64,000 nucleotides of DNA from Nocardioides sp. Root682. GTDB lineage: Bacteria; Actinomycetota; Actinomycetes; Propionibacteriales; Nocardioidaceae. The DNA is taken from the NCBI RefSeq assembly GCF_001427795.1, contig NZ_LMHJ01000003.1:550204-614203 (forward strand), in the 5' to 3' direction. This document shows, one piece after another, positions 44,650 to 53,573 of this stretch. Numbering within the stretch: the first letter of the stretch is position 1; each line of letters starts with the position of its first letter. The position numbers and the translations under genes are program-made. The notes below the pieces were generated by a model, which was given only the letters and a program-made list of their open reading frames with translations, did not search any database and had not been told where the DNA came from.

Positions 44650-45757
44650 GGTGTTGCCCCAGCTGCTGGCCTGGTGGGAGGCCGGGGAGACCGTCGGCAT
44701 GGGCACCGTCGTGGCCACCTTCCAGTCGGCGCCGCGCCCGCCCGGAGCCTCCATGCTCGTCGGGCCCGACGACTCGGCGGTCGGCTCGGTGTCCGGCGGC
44801 TGTGTCGAGGGCGCCGTCTACGACCTCGCGCAGGAGGTCGCCGCCTCGGGGACTCCCGTCCTCCAGCGGTACGGCGTCTCCGACGATGACGCCTTCGCCG
44901 TCGGGCTCACCTGCGGCGGGATCCTCGACGTCTACGTCGAGAAGGTGGACCGGCAGACCTTCCCCGAGCTGGGCGAGATCGCGGACGACATCGATGCCGG
45001 CCGACCCGTCGCGGTCGCCACCGTCGTGGAGCACGTCGACCCGTCGTACGTCGGGCGCCGGATGGTGATCCGGCCCGATGCGGCCGGTGGCTCGCTGGGG
45101 AGCAACCGGATCGACGCCGCCGTGCGCGACGACGCACTGGGCCTGCTGGCCTCCGGCCACAGCGGGACCCTCGGCTACGGCCCCGACGGCGAGCGGCGTG
45201 GTGAGGGGATGCGGGTCTTCGTGTGGGCGTTCGCGCCGCAGCCGCGGATGCTCGTGTTCGGCGCCATCGACTTCGCGGCGGCGGTCGCGCGGGTGGGAGC
45301 CTTCCTCGGCTACCACGTGACGGTGTGCGACGCGCGTCCCGTGTTCGCGACCGCCAGCCGGTTCCCCGGTGCCGACGAGGTCGTCGTCGACTGGCCGCAC
45401 CGCTACCTCGCGGCCGAGCAGGAAGCCGGCCGGGTCGATCGTCGTACCGTCGTCACGGTCCTCACCCACGACCCGAAGTTCGACGTCCCGTTGCTGGAGG
45501 TGGCGCTGCGCCTGCCCGAGGTCGGGTACGTCGGCGCGATGGGCTCGCGTCGCACGCACGACGACCGGATGGAGCGGCTGCGCGAGGCCGGGCTGACCGA
45601 GGACGAGCTGGCTCGCCTGTCCAGCCCGATCGGCCTGGACCTCGGTGCGCGCACCCCGGAGGAGACGGCGATCAGCATCGCCGCCGAGATCGTCGCCGGA
45701 CGGTGGGGTGGGTCGGGGGAGCCGCTGGCCGTGCGGTCGGGACGCATCCACGGCTGA
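44642..45757 (+). CDS. XdhC/CoxI-family maturation protein
   Basis: A 371-residue protein with an N-terminal XdhC/CoxI domain (APRPPGASMLVGPDDSAVGSVSGGCVEGAVY; the Cys is conserved) and a C-terminal Rossmann domain (RMLVFGAIDFAAAVARVGAFLGYHVTVCDAR). XdhC binds molybdenum cofactor and helps sulfurate and insert it into xanthine dehydrogenase-type enzymes. The structural enzyme is not in the window. mftD begins 94 bases later. Confidence 0.94.
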   Translation: MREVLPQLLAWWEAGETVGMGTVVATFQSAPRPPGASMLVGPDDSAVGSVSGGCVEGAVYDLAQEVAASGTPVLQRYGVSDDDAFAVGLTCGGILDVYVEKVDRQTFPELGEIADDIDAGRPVAVATVVEHVDPSYVGRRMVIRPDAAGGSLGSNRIDAAVRDDALGLLASGHSGTLGYGPDGERRGEGMRVFVWAFAPQPRMLVFGAIDFAAAVARVGAFLGYHVTVCDARPVFATASRFPGADEVVVDWPHRYLAAEQEAGRVDRRTVVTVLTHDPKFDVPLLEVALRLPEVGYVGAMGSRRTHDDRMERLREAGLTEDELARLSSPIGLDLGARTPEETAISIAAEIVAGRWGGSGEPLAVRSGRIHG

Positions 45758-45850
45758 CCTGCGGGGACCTCCCCTCCGATCGGGCAGTGTTGGGCGGACC
45801 CGCTGGCTCCTAGCGTCGGTAGACGGATGCACCGACGCAAGGAGAGCTCG

Positions 45851-47044
45851 ATGAAGTGGATGGAAACCGTTGCCGAGGCGCAGCGCAGGGCGAAGAAGAG
45901 GCTGCCTGCCTCGGTCTACAGCGCACTGCTGGCAGGGTCCGAACGAGGCTCGTCGTACGACGACAACACCCGAGCGTTCGCCGAGATCGGCCTTGCTCCC
46001 CACGTCGCCGGGTTGTCGCAGCAGCGCGACCTGAGCACGACCGTGATGGGCCAGCAGCTCTCGATGCCCGTGCTGATCTCGCCCACCGGCGTGCAGGCCG
46101 TCCACCCGGACGGCGAGGTTGCAGTGGCCCGGGCCGCGGCGGCTCGCGGGATCGCGATGGGTCTCAGCTCGTTCGCGAGCAAGCCGGTCGAGGAGGTGAC
46201 CCAGGCCTGCTCGCAGGTCTTCTTCCAGTCCTACTGGCTGGGCGACCGGGACGCGATCACGCGGCGCTTCGACCGCGCTCGCGCCGCCGGCTGTGTCGGC
46301 ATGATCGCCACCCTGGACTGGTCGTTCTCGTACGGGCGTGACTGGGGGAGCCCGGCCATCCCGGAGAAGCTCGACCTCAGGGCGATGGCCCGGTTCGCTC
46401 CGGAGGTGCTGCGTCGTCCGCGGTGGCTCTACGAGTTCGCCCGGTCCGGGGACCTGCCCGACCTCAAGACCCCGAACCTCGTCGACCCCGGCCGGGAGGC
46501 CGACGCCCCCACCTTCTTCGGCGCGTACGGCGAGTGGGCCCAGACGGCGCCGCCGACCTGGGACGACATCGCGTGGATGGTCAAGGAATGGGACGGGCCC
46601 TTCATGTTGAAAGGGATCTGCCGGGTCGACGACGCCAAGGCCGCGCGTGACGCCGGAGTGACCGCCGTGTCGGTGTCCAACCACGGCGGCAACAACCTGG
46701 ACGGCACTCCTGCTCCCATCCGGGTGCTCCCGTCGATCGTGGAGGCCATCGGCGACGAGGTCGAGGTCGTCATGGACGGCGGCATCCGACGCGGCAGTGA
46801 CGTCGTCAAGGCACTGGCCCTCGGTGCCCGCGCGGTGATGATCGGTCGCGCCTACCTCTGGGGCCTCGGGGCGAACGGGCAGCCCGGTGTCGAGAACGTG
46901 CTCGACGTGATCCGTGGTGGCCTCGACTCGGCCCTGCTCGGCATGGGCAAGTCCTCGGTGCACGACCTGGGTCCGGACGACGTGCTGCTGCCGGAGGGAT
47001 TCCTGCGCATCCTCGGCTCCGAGGCCGTCGCCAGGGCCCGTTGA
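45851..47044 (+). CDS. mftD: Pre-mycofactocin synthase MftD
   Basis: FMN enzyme of the lactate-dehydrogenase/alpha-hydroxy-acid oxidase fold that oxidatively deaminates the Val-Tyr core to the redox-active keto form of mycofactocin. The 397-residue protein reads almost the same as mycobacterial MftD: RDLSTTVMGQ, ISPTGVQAVHPDGEVAVARA, LSSFASKP, SNHGGNNLDGTPA (active-site His) and DGGIRRGSDVVKALALGARAVMIGRAYLWGL. ATG 45851 has AAGGAGAG upstream. It lies apart from mftABCEF, 10 kb away, next to an iron-ADH. Confidence 0.95.
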   Translation: MKWMETVAEAQRRAKKRLPASVYSALLAGSERGSSYDDNTRAFAEIGLAPHVAGLSQQRDLSTTVMGQQLSMPVLISPTGVQAVHPDGEVAVARAAAARGIAMGLSSFASKPVEEVTQACSQVFFQSYWLGDRDAITRRFDRARAAGCVGMIATLDWSFSYGRDWGSPAIPEKLDLRAMARFAPEVLRRPRWLYEFARSGDLPDLKTPNLVDPGREADAPTFFGAYGEWAQTAPPTWDDIAWMVKEWDGPFMLKGICRVDDAKAARDAGVTAVSVSNHGGNNLDGTPAPIRVLPSIVEAIGDEVEVVMDGGIRRGSDVVKALALGARAVMIGRAYLWGLGANGQPGVENVLDVIRGGLDSALLGMGKSSVHDLGPDDVLLPEGFLRILGSEAVARAR

Positions 47045-47049
47045 CGCCG

Positions 47050-47071
47050 TACCTCTCCGAACGGACAGGTG
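47050..47071. promoter_or_regulatory. Putative MnoR-type operator copy
   Basis: TACCTCTCCGAACGGACAGGTG matches the complement of the 22-bp palindrome at 56299-56320 at 19 positions, including an identical 13-mer GAACGGACAGGTG. It lies 38 bases before the iron-type alcohol dehydrogenase. Confidence 0.6.
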
Positions 47072-47108
47072 GGTCCCAACCTGGTCGCAACCTTTGGTGA
47101 GGAGTGTG

Positions 47109-48347
47109 GTGACCATCACACTCGGCGAAGGGATGGCGATGGTTCTCACAGCAGCTCCGGTCAGGGACCGACGGTCGGCCTGCGGCGAGCAGGACCCGAC
47201 CGGGGTGGTCAAGTTCCACGCGCCGGAGGTGGTCTTCGGCACCGGATCGCTCAGCGAGGCCGGCTTCGCAGCCGCGCGCCTCGGTGCGCGGCGACCCCTG
47301 GTGGTGACCGACCCCGGCATCATCGAAGCCGGCTGGGTCGATGAGCTCCTCGGCCACCTGCGCGAAGCCGGACTGAGCCCGGTGGTCTGGTCCCGCGTGA
47401 CGCCGAACCCCCGCGACCACGAGGTCCGCGCGGCCTTCGCCCACTACCTCGAGTGGGACTGCGACGTCATCATCGGCATCGGCGGCGGCTCCTGTGCCGA
47501 CGCAGCCAAGGGGGTGGCGGTGCTCTCGGGCAACGGGGGCGACATCCTCGACTACCGCGGGGTGGACCAGGTGACCAAGCCGATCCCGCCGCTGCTGATC
47601 ATTCCGAGCACGTCCGGGACAGGGGCGGACGTCAGCCAGTTCTGCATCGTCACCGACACCGCCCGATCGGTGAAGGTCACGATCATGGGCCGCGCGCTGG
47701 TGCCCGACATCTCGATCACCGATCCTCGACTGCTGGTGACGATGCCTGACCTGCTCAATGCAGCGACCGGTCTCGACGCGCTCACCCACGGCATCGAGTC
47801 GTTCGTGTCCCTGGCGCACAACCCACTGGCCGACATGCATGCGCTGAACGCGGTCGGCCTCGTGTGCCGGCACCTGCGCGCGACGATCGACACCCCCCTC
47901 GACGCCGAGCACCGGCGCAAGATGGCGCAGGCAAGCCTTCAGGCGGGTCTGGCCTTCTCGAACGCCATCCTCGGCGCCACCCACGCGATGAGCCATCAGG
48001 TCGGCGGCCTGCTGGACGCGCCGCACGGCGTCGTCAACGGGGTGCTGTTGCCCCACGTGATCCGCTACAACGCCCGCGCCGCTCCCGAGCGTTTCATCGA
48101 CCTTGCTGCCGCGGCAGGCATCGCTGTGGCGGGCCTGCCCGGAGTCGACGCGGCGGAGCTGCTGGCCGATCACGTACGACGGTTGGCTGACGACGTCGGG
48201 GTACCGCGCGGGTTGCGCGAGCTCGGCGTCACCGCGGCCGACATACCGCGCCTTGCGGACACCACGCTCGACGATGCCTGTCTGACGACCAATCCGCGCA
48301 CGGCGACGTTGCACGACGTCGAGAAGTTGTTCCTCGAGGCGTTGTGA
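47109..48347 (+). CDS. Iron-type (group III) alcohol dehydrogenase, mycofactocin-linked
   Basis: A 412-residue group III alcohol dehydrogenase: NAD-binding GIGGGSCADAAKGVAVL (about residue 121), metal ligands in GLDALTHGIESFVS (Asp/His), NAILGATHAMSHQVGG and DAPHGVVNG. It stands between mftD and an MnoS-like kinase, so it is probably a nicotinoprotein or alcohol dehydrogenase using mycofactocin as electron acceptor. GTG 47109 (or 47106) follows AGGAG closely; ATG 47139 is possible. An operator related to the mno/mftA palindrome lies upstream. The last 4 bases overlap the kinase start. Confidence 0.88.
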   Translation: MTITLGEGMAMVLTAAPVRDRRSACGEQDPTGVVKFHAPEVVFGTGSLSEAGFAAARLGARRPLVVTDPGIIEAGWVDELLGHLREAGLSPVVWSRVTPNPRDHEVRAAFAHYLEWDCDVIIGIGGGSCADAAKGVAVLSGNGGDILDYRGVDQVTKPIPPLLIIPSTSGTGADVSQFCIVTDTARSVKVTIMGRALVPDISITDPRLLVTMPDLLNAATGLDALTHGIESFVSLAHNPLADMHALNAVGLVCRHLRATIDTPLDAEHRRKMAQASLQAGLAFSNAILGATHAMSHQVGGLLDAPHGVVNGVLLPHVIRYNARAAPERFIDLAAAAGIAVAGLPGVDAAELLADHVRRLADDVGVPRGLRELGVTAADIPRLADTTLDDACLTTNPRTATLHDVEKLFLEAL

Positions 48348-49711
48348 ACGACCTCGACCTGGCCACGCTGACCGGGGTCCGGTCGGGCAAGCGGTCGTAC
48401 TACCGGGCCTTCGTCCGCTCCGACGAGCGGATGCAGCAGGCGGTTCGCGCCATGGACTCGATCTCCCGCGGCCTGGTCCGCACGGTCGAGGGGCCGCGGG
48501 GACTGCTCGAGCAGGTCGCGCGGGCGGCGGCCGAACACCTCGACGCCCCCTGGCTCATCCTCGGGTTGGCCGACGGACAGCTGACGGGAGCCCGGCCGCG
48601 CTACCTGGTGCTCGACGGCCGCGCCGGCGTCCTCGTGGACGACGACGCCGCGCTGCCCCCGGAGGTACGACGGGAGCTGGGTGCCGTTCGCGCCGGGCAC
48701 GCCACGCGGACACCCCACGACGACAGCTGGGTGCGGGTGCCGATGACACTGTCGGGCGAGCGCATCGGCAGCCTGGTGGGGCAGCACGGGTTGGAGGACG
48801 AGCCGGAACCCAGCGACCTGTCCGTGCTGCGGATCCTTGCCAACGAGGCTGCTGTCGCCCTGCACACCTCCGAGCAGTACCAGGCCGGTCTGGCCCTGCA
48901 CCGGCGTGCCCAGCGGCTCTACGACGAGACCGCCGCACAGGCCCGAGACCTCGCGGAGCGCACCCGTGAGCTGCGGCAGGTGGAGGAGCGGTTGCACGCG
49001 GCGCACCAGCGCGAGCTGCTCGACCACGAACGCCACCGCATCGCACGCGAGCTCCACGACAGCGTCACGCAGTACGTGCTCTCGGCCGGGATGGCCGTCG
49101 AGCTCGCCCGCGGGATGGCGGCTGACGAGGGCCGGACGGGGATCGAGGAACGACTCACCACCGCCAAGGACCTGAGCGCCCAGGCGGTCGACCAGCTCCG
49201 GCGGGCGATCTATGCGTTGCACCAGCCGCAGCGCGACGTCGTACGCACGCTTCCCGAGCTCCTGCAGGAGGTGGCCGAGCACCATCGACCGCATCTCCTC
49301 GTCGCCGTACGCGTGGAAGGTGATGCCCACGTGCTCCCCGCCGATGCCGACCACGAGATTGCGCGGGCCGTCGGCGAGGCCCTGTTCAACGTGGCCACCC
49401 ACGCCGAGGCGACCCGCGCGACCGTACGGCTGCGCTACCGGTCGAACGAGCTCTTCGTGAGCGTCGCCGACGACGGAACAGGGGACCCGAAGAGGCTGGC
49501 CCGATGCCTGCGCCTGGAGCGCGGCCCGTCGGTCGACGGCCGGCACCGCGGCCTCGTGAACATCGAGTGCCGGGTCAACGAGCTCGGCGGCTCGATCGCA
49601 TTCCGCAGGGCCCGCATCGGCGGCGTCCGGGTCGAGATGCGGATTCCCTTGCCCCTGGGCGCGCAGCGCCCGGGCATCATCGCCGGCCTGGTGGGAGCCG
49701 GGCCCAGATGA
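48344..49711 (+). CDS. MnoS-like sensor histidine kinase
   Basis: A 455-residue soluble kinase: GAF-like domain (about residues 45-165), a coiled coil (about 175-225), HisKA_3 with the phospho-His in RHRIARELHDSVTQYVLS (about residue 240), and a C-terminal ATPase domain. In mycobacteria a GAF kinase/LuxR pair (MnoSR) beside mftM and mno activates mno and mftA in response to diols or methanol. Gene order here matches, so it is probably the same system. It overlaps the ADH stop by 4 bases. The ligand is unknown. Confidence 0.85.
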   Translation: MNDLDLATLTGVRSGKRSYYRAFVRSDERMQQAVRAMDSISRGLVRTVEGPRGLLEQVARAAAEHLDAPWLILGLADGQLTGARPRYLVLDGRAGVLVDDDAALPPEVRRELGAVRAGHATRTPHDDSWVRVPMTLSGERIGSLVGQHGLEDEPEPSDLSVLRILANEAAVALHTSEQYQAGLALHRRAQRLYDETAAQARDLAERTRELRQVEERLHAAHQRELLDHERHRIARELHDSVTQYVLSAGMAVELARGMAADEGRTGIEERLTTAKDLSAQAVDQLRRAIYALHQPQRDVVRTLPELLQEVAEHHRPHLLVAVRVEGDAHVLPADADHEIARAVGEALFNVATHAEATRATVRLRYRSNELFVSVADDGTGDPKRLARCLRLERGPSVDGRHRGLVNIECRVNELGGSIAFRRARIGGVRVEMRIPLPLGAQRPGIIAGLVGAGPR

Positions 49712-49733
49712 ACAACCCCAGGAAGGCACGACC

Positions 49734-50423
49734 ATGGCAGCACTGACACCGGTGATGGCACCGGGCACCACGGAACGACCCGGGTCGACGGTCGACATCA
49801 TGCTCGTCGACGACCACGCGATCGTCCGGCAGGGGCTGCGTTCGATCCTCGAGCGCGAGCACGACCTGCGGGTGGTCGCCGAAGCTTCGAGCGCCGCGGA
49901 GGCGCTGGCTGTCGTCGGCCGTGCCTGTCCGTCGATCGTCCTGCTCGACCTCAAGCTCTCCACGTCCTCCGACACCGAGGGCCTCGATCTGTGCGAGCAG
50001 CTCGTGGCGCTGTACCCCGAGCTGGCGATCCTGGTGCTCACCACCTTCCTCGAGGAGCAGCTCGTGCTGCGTGCGGTGCGGGCCGGAGCCCGTGGGTACG
50101 TCGTCAAGGACGTCGACATGAGCGGCCTGGTGCGCTCGATCCGTGACGTCGCACGAGGTGAGAGCGCCTTCGACGCGCGCTCGGCGGCCGCGATGGTGCG
50201 CGGCCTGAGGGCGCCGCCGGCGGGCGAGGCGAAGAAGCTGACACCGCGGGAGTGCGAGGTCCTCGCCCTCCTGGCCCGTGGACTGTCCAACCGCGACATC
50301 GGTGGTCGTCTCTACATCTCGGAGACCACGGCGAAGTTCCACGTGGGCAACATCCTGCGCAAGCTCGAGGTGTCCCGGCGGGCGGAGGCGGTCTACGAGG
50401 CCTCCAAGATGGGCGTCATCTGA
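49734..50423 (+). CDS. MnoR-like response regulator
   Basis: A 229-residue NarL-type regulator: VDIMLVDDHAIVRQGLRSIL, phospho-acceptor Asp in IVLLDLKLS (about residue 66), a lysine in YVVKDVD, and the LuxR helix-turn-helix LTPRECEVLALLARGLSNRDIGGRLYISETTAKFHVGNILRKL. Follows its kinase after 22 bases. It is the best candidate to bind the CACCTGTC-N6-GACAGGTG palindrome. A strong GC hairpin ends the operon. Confidence 0.88.
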   Translation: MAALTPVMAPGTTERPGSTVDIMLVDDHAIVRQGLRSILEREHDLRVVAEASSAAEALAVVGRACPSIVLLDLKLSTSSDTEGLDLCEQLVALYPELAILVLTTFLEEQLVLRAVRAGARGYVVKDVDMSGLVRSIRDVARGESAFDARSAAAMVRGLRAPPAGEAKKLTPRECEVLALLARGLSNRDIGGRLYISETTAKFHVGNILRKLEVSRRAEAVYEASKMGVI

Positions 50424-50428
50424 CGCAC

Positions 50429-50466
50429 GAACGCCCGCCCCGGCGCATCCGCGGGGGCGGGCGTTC
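50429..50466. terminator. Bidirectional terminator
   Basis: Arms GAACGCCCGCCCC (50429-50441) and GGGGCGGGCGTTC (50454-50466) form a perfect 13-bp stem between the convergent regulator and SatP-like genes. Confidence 0.85.
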
Positions 50467-50472
50467 GACAGG

Positions 50473-51072
50473 TCACGGCACGGGCAGGACGGTGCGCTCC
50501 CAGGTGGTGTTCACGATGATCGCCGCCGAGGCGTACAGCGCGATCAGGGCGTCGACGACCAGGATGTAGCCGGCGAGGTGGCCCAGTGCGGCGCTCTCGG
50601 TGAAGGCACCGAGAGCGGCCAGGTAGAACACGGCGCTCAACAGGGTGAAGATGGCGATCGTCGTGGTGTTGGTGCGCAGCGCCGCCAGGAGCATGTAGGT
50701 CGTGAACACGGCCCAGGCCAGCAGGAACATGCCGGTGATCGCGGCACCGTCGGTGGTCACCATGGGTGCGTAGAACTGCACCAGCAGGGCGTAGCTGAGC
50801 CAGAACCCGGCGTACGTCGTGAACACCATGCCGGCGAAGGTCTCCCCACGTCGGAAGTGGATCACGCCGGCGATCAGCTCGGTCGTGAAGCCGAGCGCCA
50901 GGGCGAGTGACAGCACGGCCGGTGTCGCCGCGGCGTCGATCAGCCCGGACATCACGCTCGCCAGGACCAGCGCGGAGATGCCGAAGCTGGCGAGGCCGAG
51001 GGGGAACGGGTCGCCCCATTCGACGGTGGTCAGGGGCGGTGCGGCAGTGGTGGTCGGTGCGATCTCGGTCAT
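50473..51072 (-). CDS. GPR1/FUN34/YaaH (SatP-like) transporter
   Basis: A 199-residue, six-helix membrane protein of the acetate/succinate uptake family. The family opening motif appears as FPLGLASFGISALVLA, and helix blocks FTTELIAGVIHFRRGETFAGMVFTTYAGFWLSYALL and MFLLAWAVFTTYMLLAAL are typical. Last gene of the mno operon, so it may move a carboxylate product or an alcohol-derived acid. Start ATG 51072. Confidence 0.88.
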   Translation of the reverse strand: MTEIAPTTTAAPPLTTVEWGDPFPLGLASFGISALVLASVMSGLIDAAATPAVLSLALALGFTTELIAGVIHFRRGETFAGMVFTTYAGFWLSYALLVQFYAPMVTTDGAAITGMFLLAWAVFTTYMLLAALRTNTTTIAIFTLLSAVFYLAALGAFTESAALGHLAGYILVVDALIALYASAAIIVNTTWERTVLPVP

Positions 51073-51105
51073 CGAATTCTCCTTGGTGGTGGGATGGTGC
51101 GGGGA

Positions 51106-51139
51106 GTCAGGTCGGGGGTCGGGGGTCAGGTCGGGGGTC
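51106..51139. repeat. 15-bp direct repeat at mftM end
   Basis: GTCAGGTCGGGGGTC occurs at 51106-51120 and 51125-51139. The second copy contains the mftM stop and last codons, so the coding end has been locally duplicated. Confidence 0.75.
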
Positions 51140-52040
51140 GGTCGGCGACGTCGATGACCAGCCAGCCGCCGTGGTGGCGGAAGACCCGGTGCGGCAGACC
51201 GGTACGACGTCCCCAGTCGGCGAGGTCGGTGAGCGAGACGGTGCGCACGTGACCCCAGGTCTCGTCGGCCTCGTCCTCCAGGGGCACGGCCACCACGACC
51301 CGCCGGCGAGCCAGGCGGAGCGCCTCGGCGACCACCCGGTCGCCGTGGTCGGGATCGAGGTGCTCGAGCAGGTGGATCGCGAGGACGTTGTCGGCGAACC
51401 CGTCGGCCGCCGGGACCCGGCCGGCGTCGGCGACGCGGGTCGACAGCGAGATCCCCAGGCGGGGCGCCACCGCAGCGAGCAGGCCCACGGTGCCCTCGGA
51501 CACGTCCGAGGCCACGACTTCCCGCCCGGCCCGGGCCAGGCGCAGGGCGAGGAACCCGAAGCACGAGCCCAGCTCGAGGACGCTCCCCGGAGCGAGCTGC
51601 TGTTCGGCATGGGAGTAGACGGGTGCGTAGTCCGCGATGGTGCCGTGGGCGTTCACCGCCGTGGACGACGACAGCGTGGTCTGCACCCGGTCGAGGGTGT
51701 TGCGGTAGAAGCCCTCCCACGCGACCAGTGGGTCGGTCGCGCTGCTCAGCACGATCCCCGTGAAGAGGCGCTCGAAGAGCTCGGCCCCGCGCAGCCACCC
51801 GGGCTGGAAGAGCTCTTCGGCCAGGAGCCCGGACAGGTCGTCGTCGATGCGGTCGGTCCCGACCCGGTGCGTGACGGCGACCCGGTGTCCGACCGACGTG
51901 AGGTCGAAGTGCGGTGTGCGCACCATGTGGAGCTCGCGGCGTGCCGTCGGCCCGTCCTGGGCGACCACGTCGACCATCGCGTCCCGGTAGACCCCGCCGA
52001 CCGCGGGGCCGAGCGGGTCGATCTGTCCGGTGGCGGTCAT
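51126..52040 (-). CDS. mftM: Mycofactocin oligosaccharide methyltransferase MftM
   Basis: SAM-dependent methyltransferase that methylates a glucose of the glycosylated mycofactocin. The 304-residue protein has motif I in SVLELGSCFGFLALRLARAGREVVASDVS (about residue 152), acidic motif VADAGRVP and VLAIHLLEHLDPDH. N-terminal region (HFDLTSVGHRVAVTHRVGTDRIDDDLSGLLAEELFQPGW) is the MftM-specific part. The gene lies between the VWA gene and a transporter and starts with ATG 52040, sharing one base with the VWA stop. Confidence 0.88.
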   Translation of the reverse strand: MTATGQIDPLGPAVGGVYRDAMVDVVAQDGPTARRELHMVRTPHFDLTSVGHRVAVTHRVGTDRIDDDLSGLLAEELFQPGWLRGAELFERLFTGIVLSSATDPLVAWEGFYRNTLDRVQTTLSSSTAVNAHGTIADYAPVYSHAEQQLAPGSVLELGSCFGFLALRLARAGREVVASDVSEGTVGLLAAVAPRLGISLSTRVADAGRVPAADGFADNVLAIHLLEHLDPDHGDRVVAEALRLARRRVVVAVPLEDEADETWGHVRTVSLTDLADWGRRTGLPHRVFRHHGGWLVIDVADRPPT

Positions 52041-53569
52041 CACGGAGCCTGGGCGGCTGACACCCGGTCCAGCACCCGGTCCAGGCCGCGGAGGTTCCGC
52101 ACGACCTCGACGCGGTCGCAGATCTCGGCATACCGCGGGAGGTCGCAGCCGCCGAGGCCCCACGAGAAGCGCGGCTCGGGAGTCAGCCAGATCGTGGAGC
52201 GCGCCCGACGCGCGATCTCCTCGAACGCGGACAGGCCGGGATCGCGACCGTTGTTGCGTCCGTCGCCGAGCACCAGGACCGTCGTACGACGGGTGACGGC
52301 GGAGCCGAACTCCTCGAGGAAGTCCCCGAAGGCGGAGCCGTAGTCGGAGTCCGCGTCGACATCGAGGACGCCGCCCGCCGGGAGGCCGGACATCACCAGG
52401 GACAGTGCTTCCTCGGGGTGGTGCTCGGCGAACAGGTCGCTGATCTCGACGAGGTCCTTCACGAACGCGAAGGTGCGGACCGAGGACGCCAGCGACTGCA
52501 GGCTGTGGACCAGCTGGAGGGTGAAGCGCGCCGCCGAACGAACCGACAGCGACACGTCGCAGAGCACCAGCAACCGGGGCCGGTCCTCGACCTTGCTCAC
52601 CGTGACGGGGCGGAAGGGGACGCCGTCGTACTTCATGTTGGCGCGCATGGTGCGGGCGCCGTCGACGACACCACGGGTCGCCGCCTTGCGGCGAGGACGG
52701 GGTGCGCCGTGCAGGGAGCGCAGCAGCCGACGAAGCGCATCCTCGAGCTCGGCACGCTCGTGTTCGAGGAGCCGCTCGGTCTGCGCAGCCTTCACCTCGC
52801 GCGTCTCGATCTCGCGCTCGACCTGCATCAGCTTCTCGAGGTGGTGCTTGAGGCGTTCGGGCAGGCCTGCGAGCAGGGGTGCGAGTGCGGCGCGGAGCGC
52901 GGCGAGAGAGGCCCCTCGGTCGTCGCTGTCGTCGTCCGGCAGGGCGTCCTCGAGCCAGCTCAACAGGGCCATCTCCTGGGCCACGGAGAGCTCGACGTCG
53001 AGCTCCATTCCGGGACTGGTGATCAGCTCGCCGGGGGCGCCGGGGTTGTGCATCCGCTGGGTGGAGATCTGCACGCGCGCCGCCTCGCCGGCGCTGCCCT
53101 CGGTGTCGTTGGAGAGCACGATCTCGTTGGTCAGGGCAGCCATGTCGATCTTGTTCGCCTCCTGGTGGAGGTTGAACTGCTGGGCCATGTCCTCGGGCTT
53201 GAAGAACTCCTTGATGTCGTCGGGCTTGCCGTGCGAGTGGCCGTCCTCGGGGACGTCGCCCGGTTCGTCGGAGAGAGTGAACTGCTCGACGTCGGCGTCG
53301 TCGGTGAGGTCGTCGTGGGAGTGGCCGTGGCCGACCTCCTCGGCGAACACGGGGCGCAGCCCGAAGAACAGGTCGAAGACCCGGTCGAACGTCGCCAGGT
53401 CGCGCCGGTCCTTGACCAGGCTCACCGTCAGCGCCGAACGAAGCACCTCACGGTCGCCGAGGATGCCCGCCTGGGCAACGGCATGCATCGCATCGATCGC
53501 CTCCGCAGTGCTCACTCGCACGCCGTGGAGGCGGAGGAACCTGATGAACCGGTGGACCGCGCCCTCCAT
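52040..53569 (-). CDS. VWA protein with His-rich linker (Mno partner)
   Basis: A 509-residue protein of the CoxE/VWA class: helical N-terminus (FLRLHGVRVSTAEAIDAMHAVAQ), two His-rich acidic patches (EVGHGHSHDDLTDD, about residue 80; EDGHSHGKPDD, about 108), a long coiled coil (about 230-285) and a C-terminal VWA domain (LLVLCDVSLSVRSAARF, VLVLGDGRNNGRD). The canonical DxSxS MIDAS is kept. It is the usual partner of the MoxR ATPase next door; both accompany mno in mycobacteria. Probably involved in Mno maturation or assembly. Confidence 0.85.
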   Translation of the reverse strand: MEGAVHRFIRFLRLHGVRVSTAEAIDAMHAVAQAGILGDREVLRSALTVSLVKDRRDLATFDRVFDLFFGLRPVFAEEVGHGHSHDDLTDDADVEQFTLSDEPGDVPEDGHSHGKPDDIKEFFKPEDMAQQFNLHQEANKIDMAALTNEIVLSNDTEGSAGEAARVQISTQRMHNPGAPGELITSPGMELDVELSVAQEMALLSWLEDALPDDDSDDRGASLAALRAALAPLLAGLPERLKHHLEKLMQVEREIETREVKAAQTERLLEHERAELEDALRRLLRSLHGAPRPRRKAATRGVVDGARTMRANMKYDGVPFRPVTVSKVEDRPRLLVLCDVSLSVRSAARFTLQLVHSLQSLASSVRTFAFVKDLVEISDLFAEHHPEEALSLVMSGLPAGGVLDVDADSDYGSAFGDFLEEFGSAVTRRTTVLVLGDGRNNGRDPGLSAFEEIARRARSTIWLTPEPRFSWGLGGCDLPRYAEICDRVEVVRNLRGLDRVLDRVSAAQAP

Positions 53570-53573
53570 CGAC

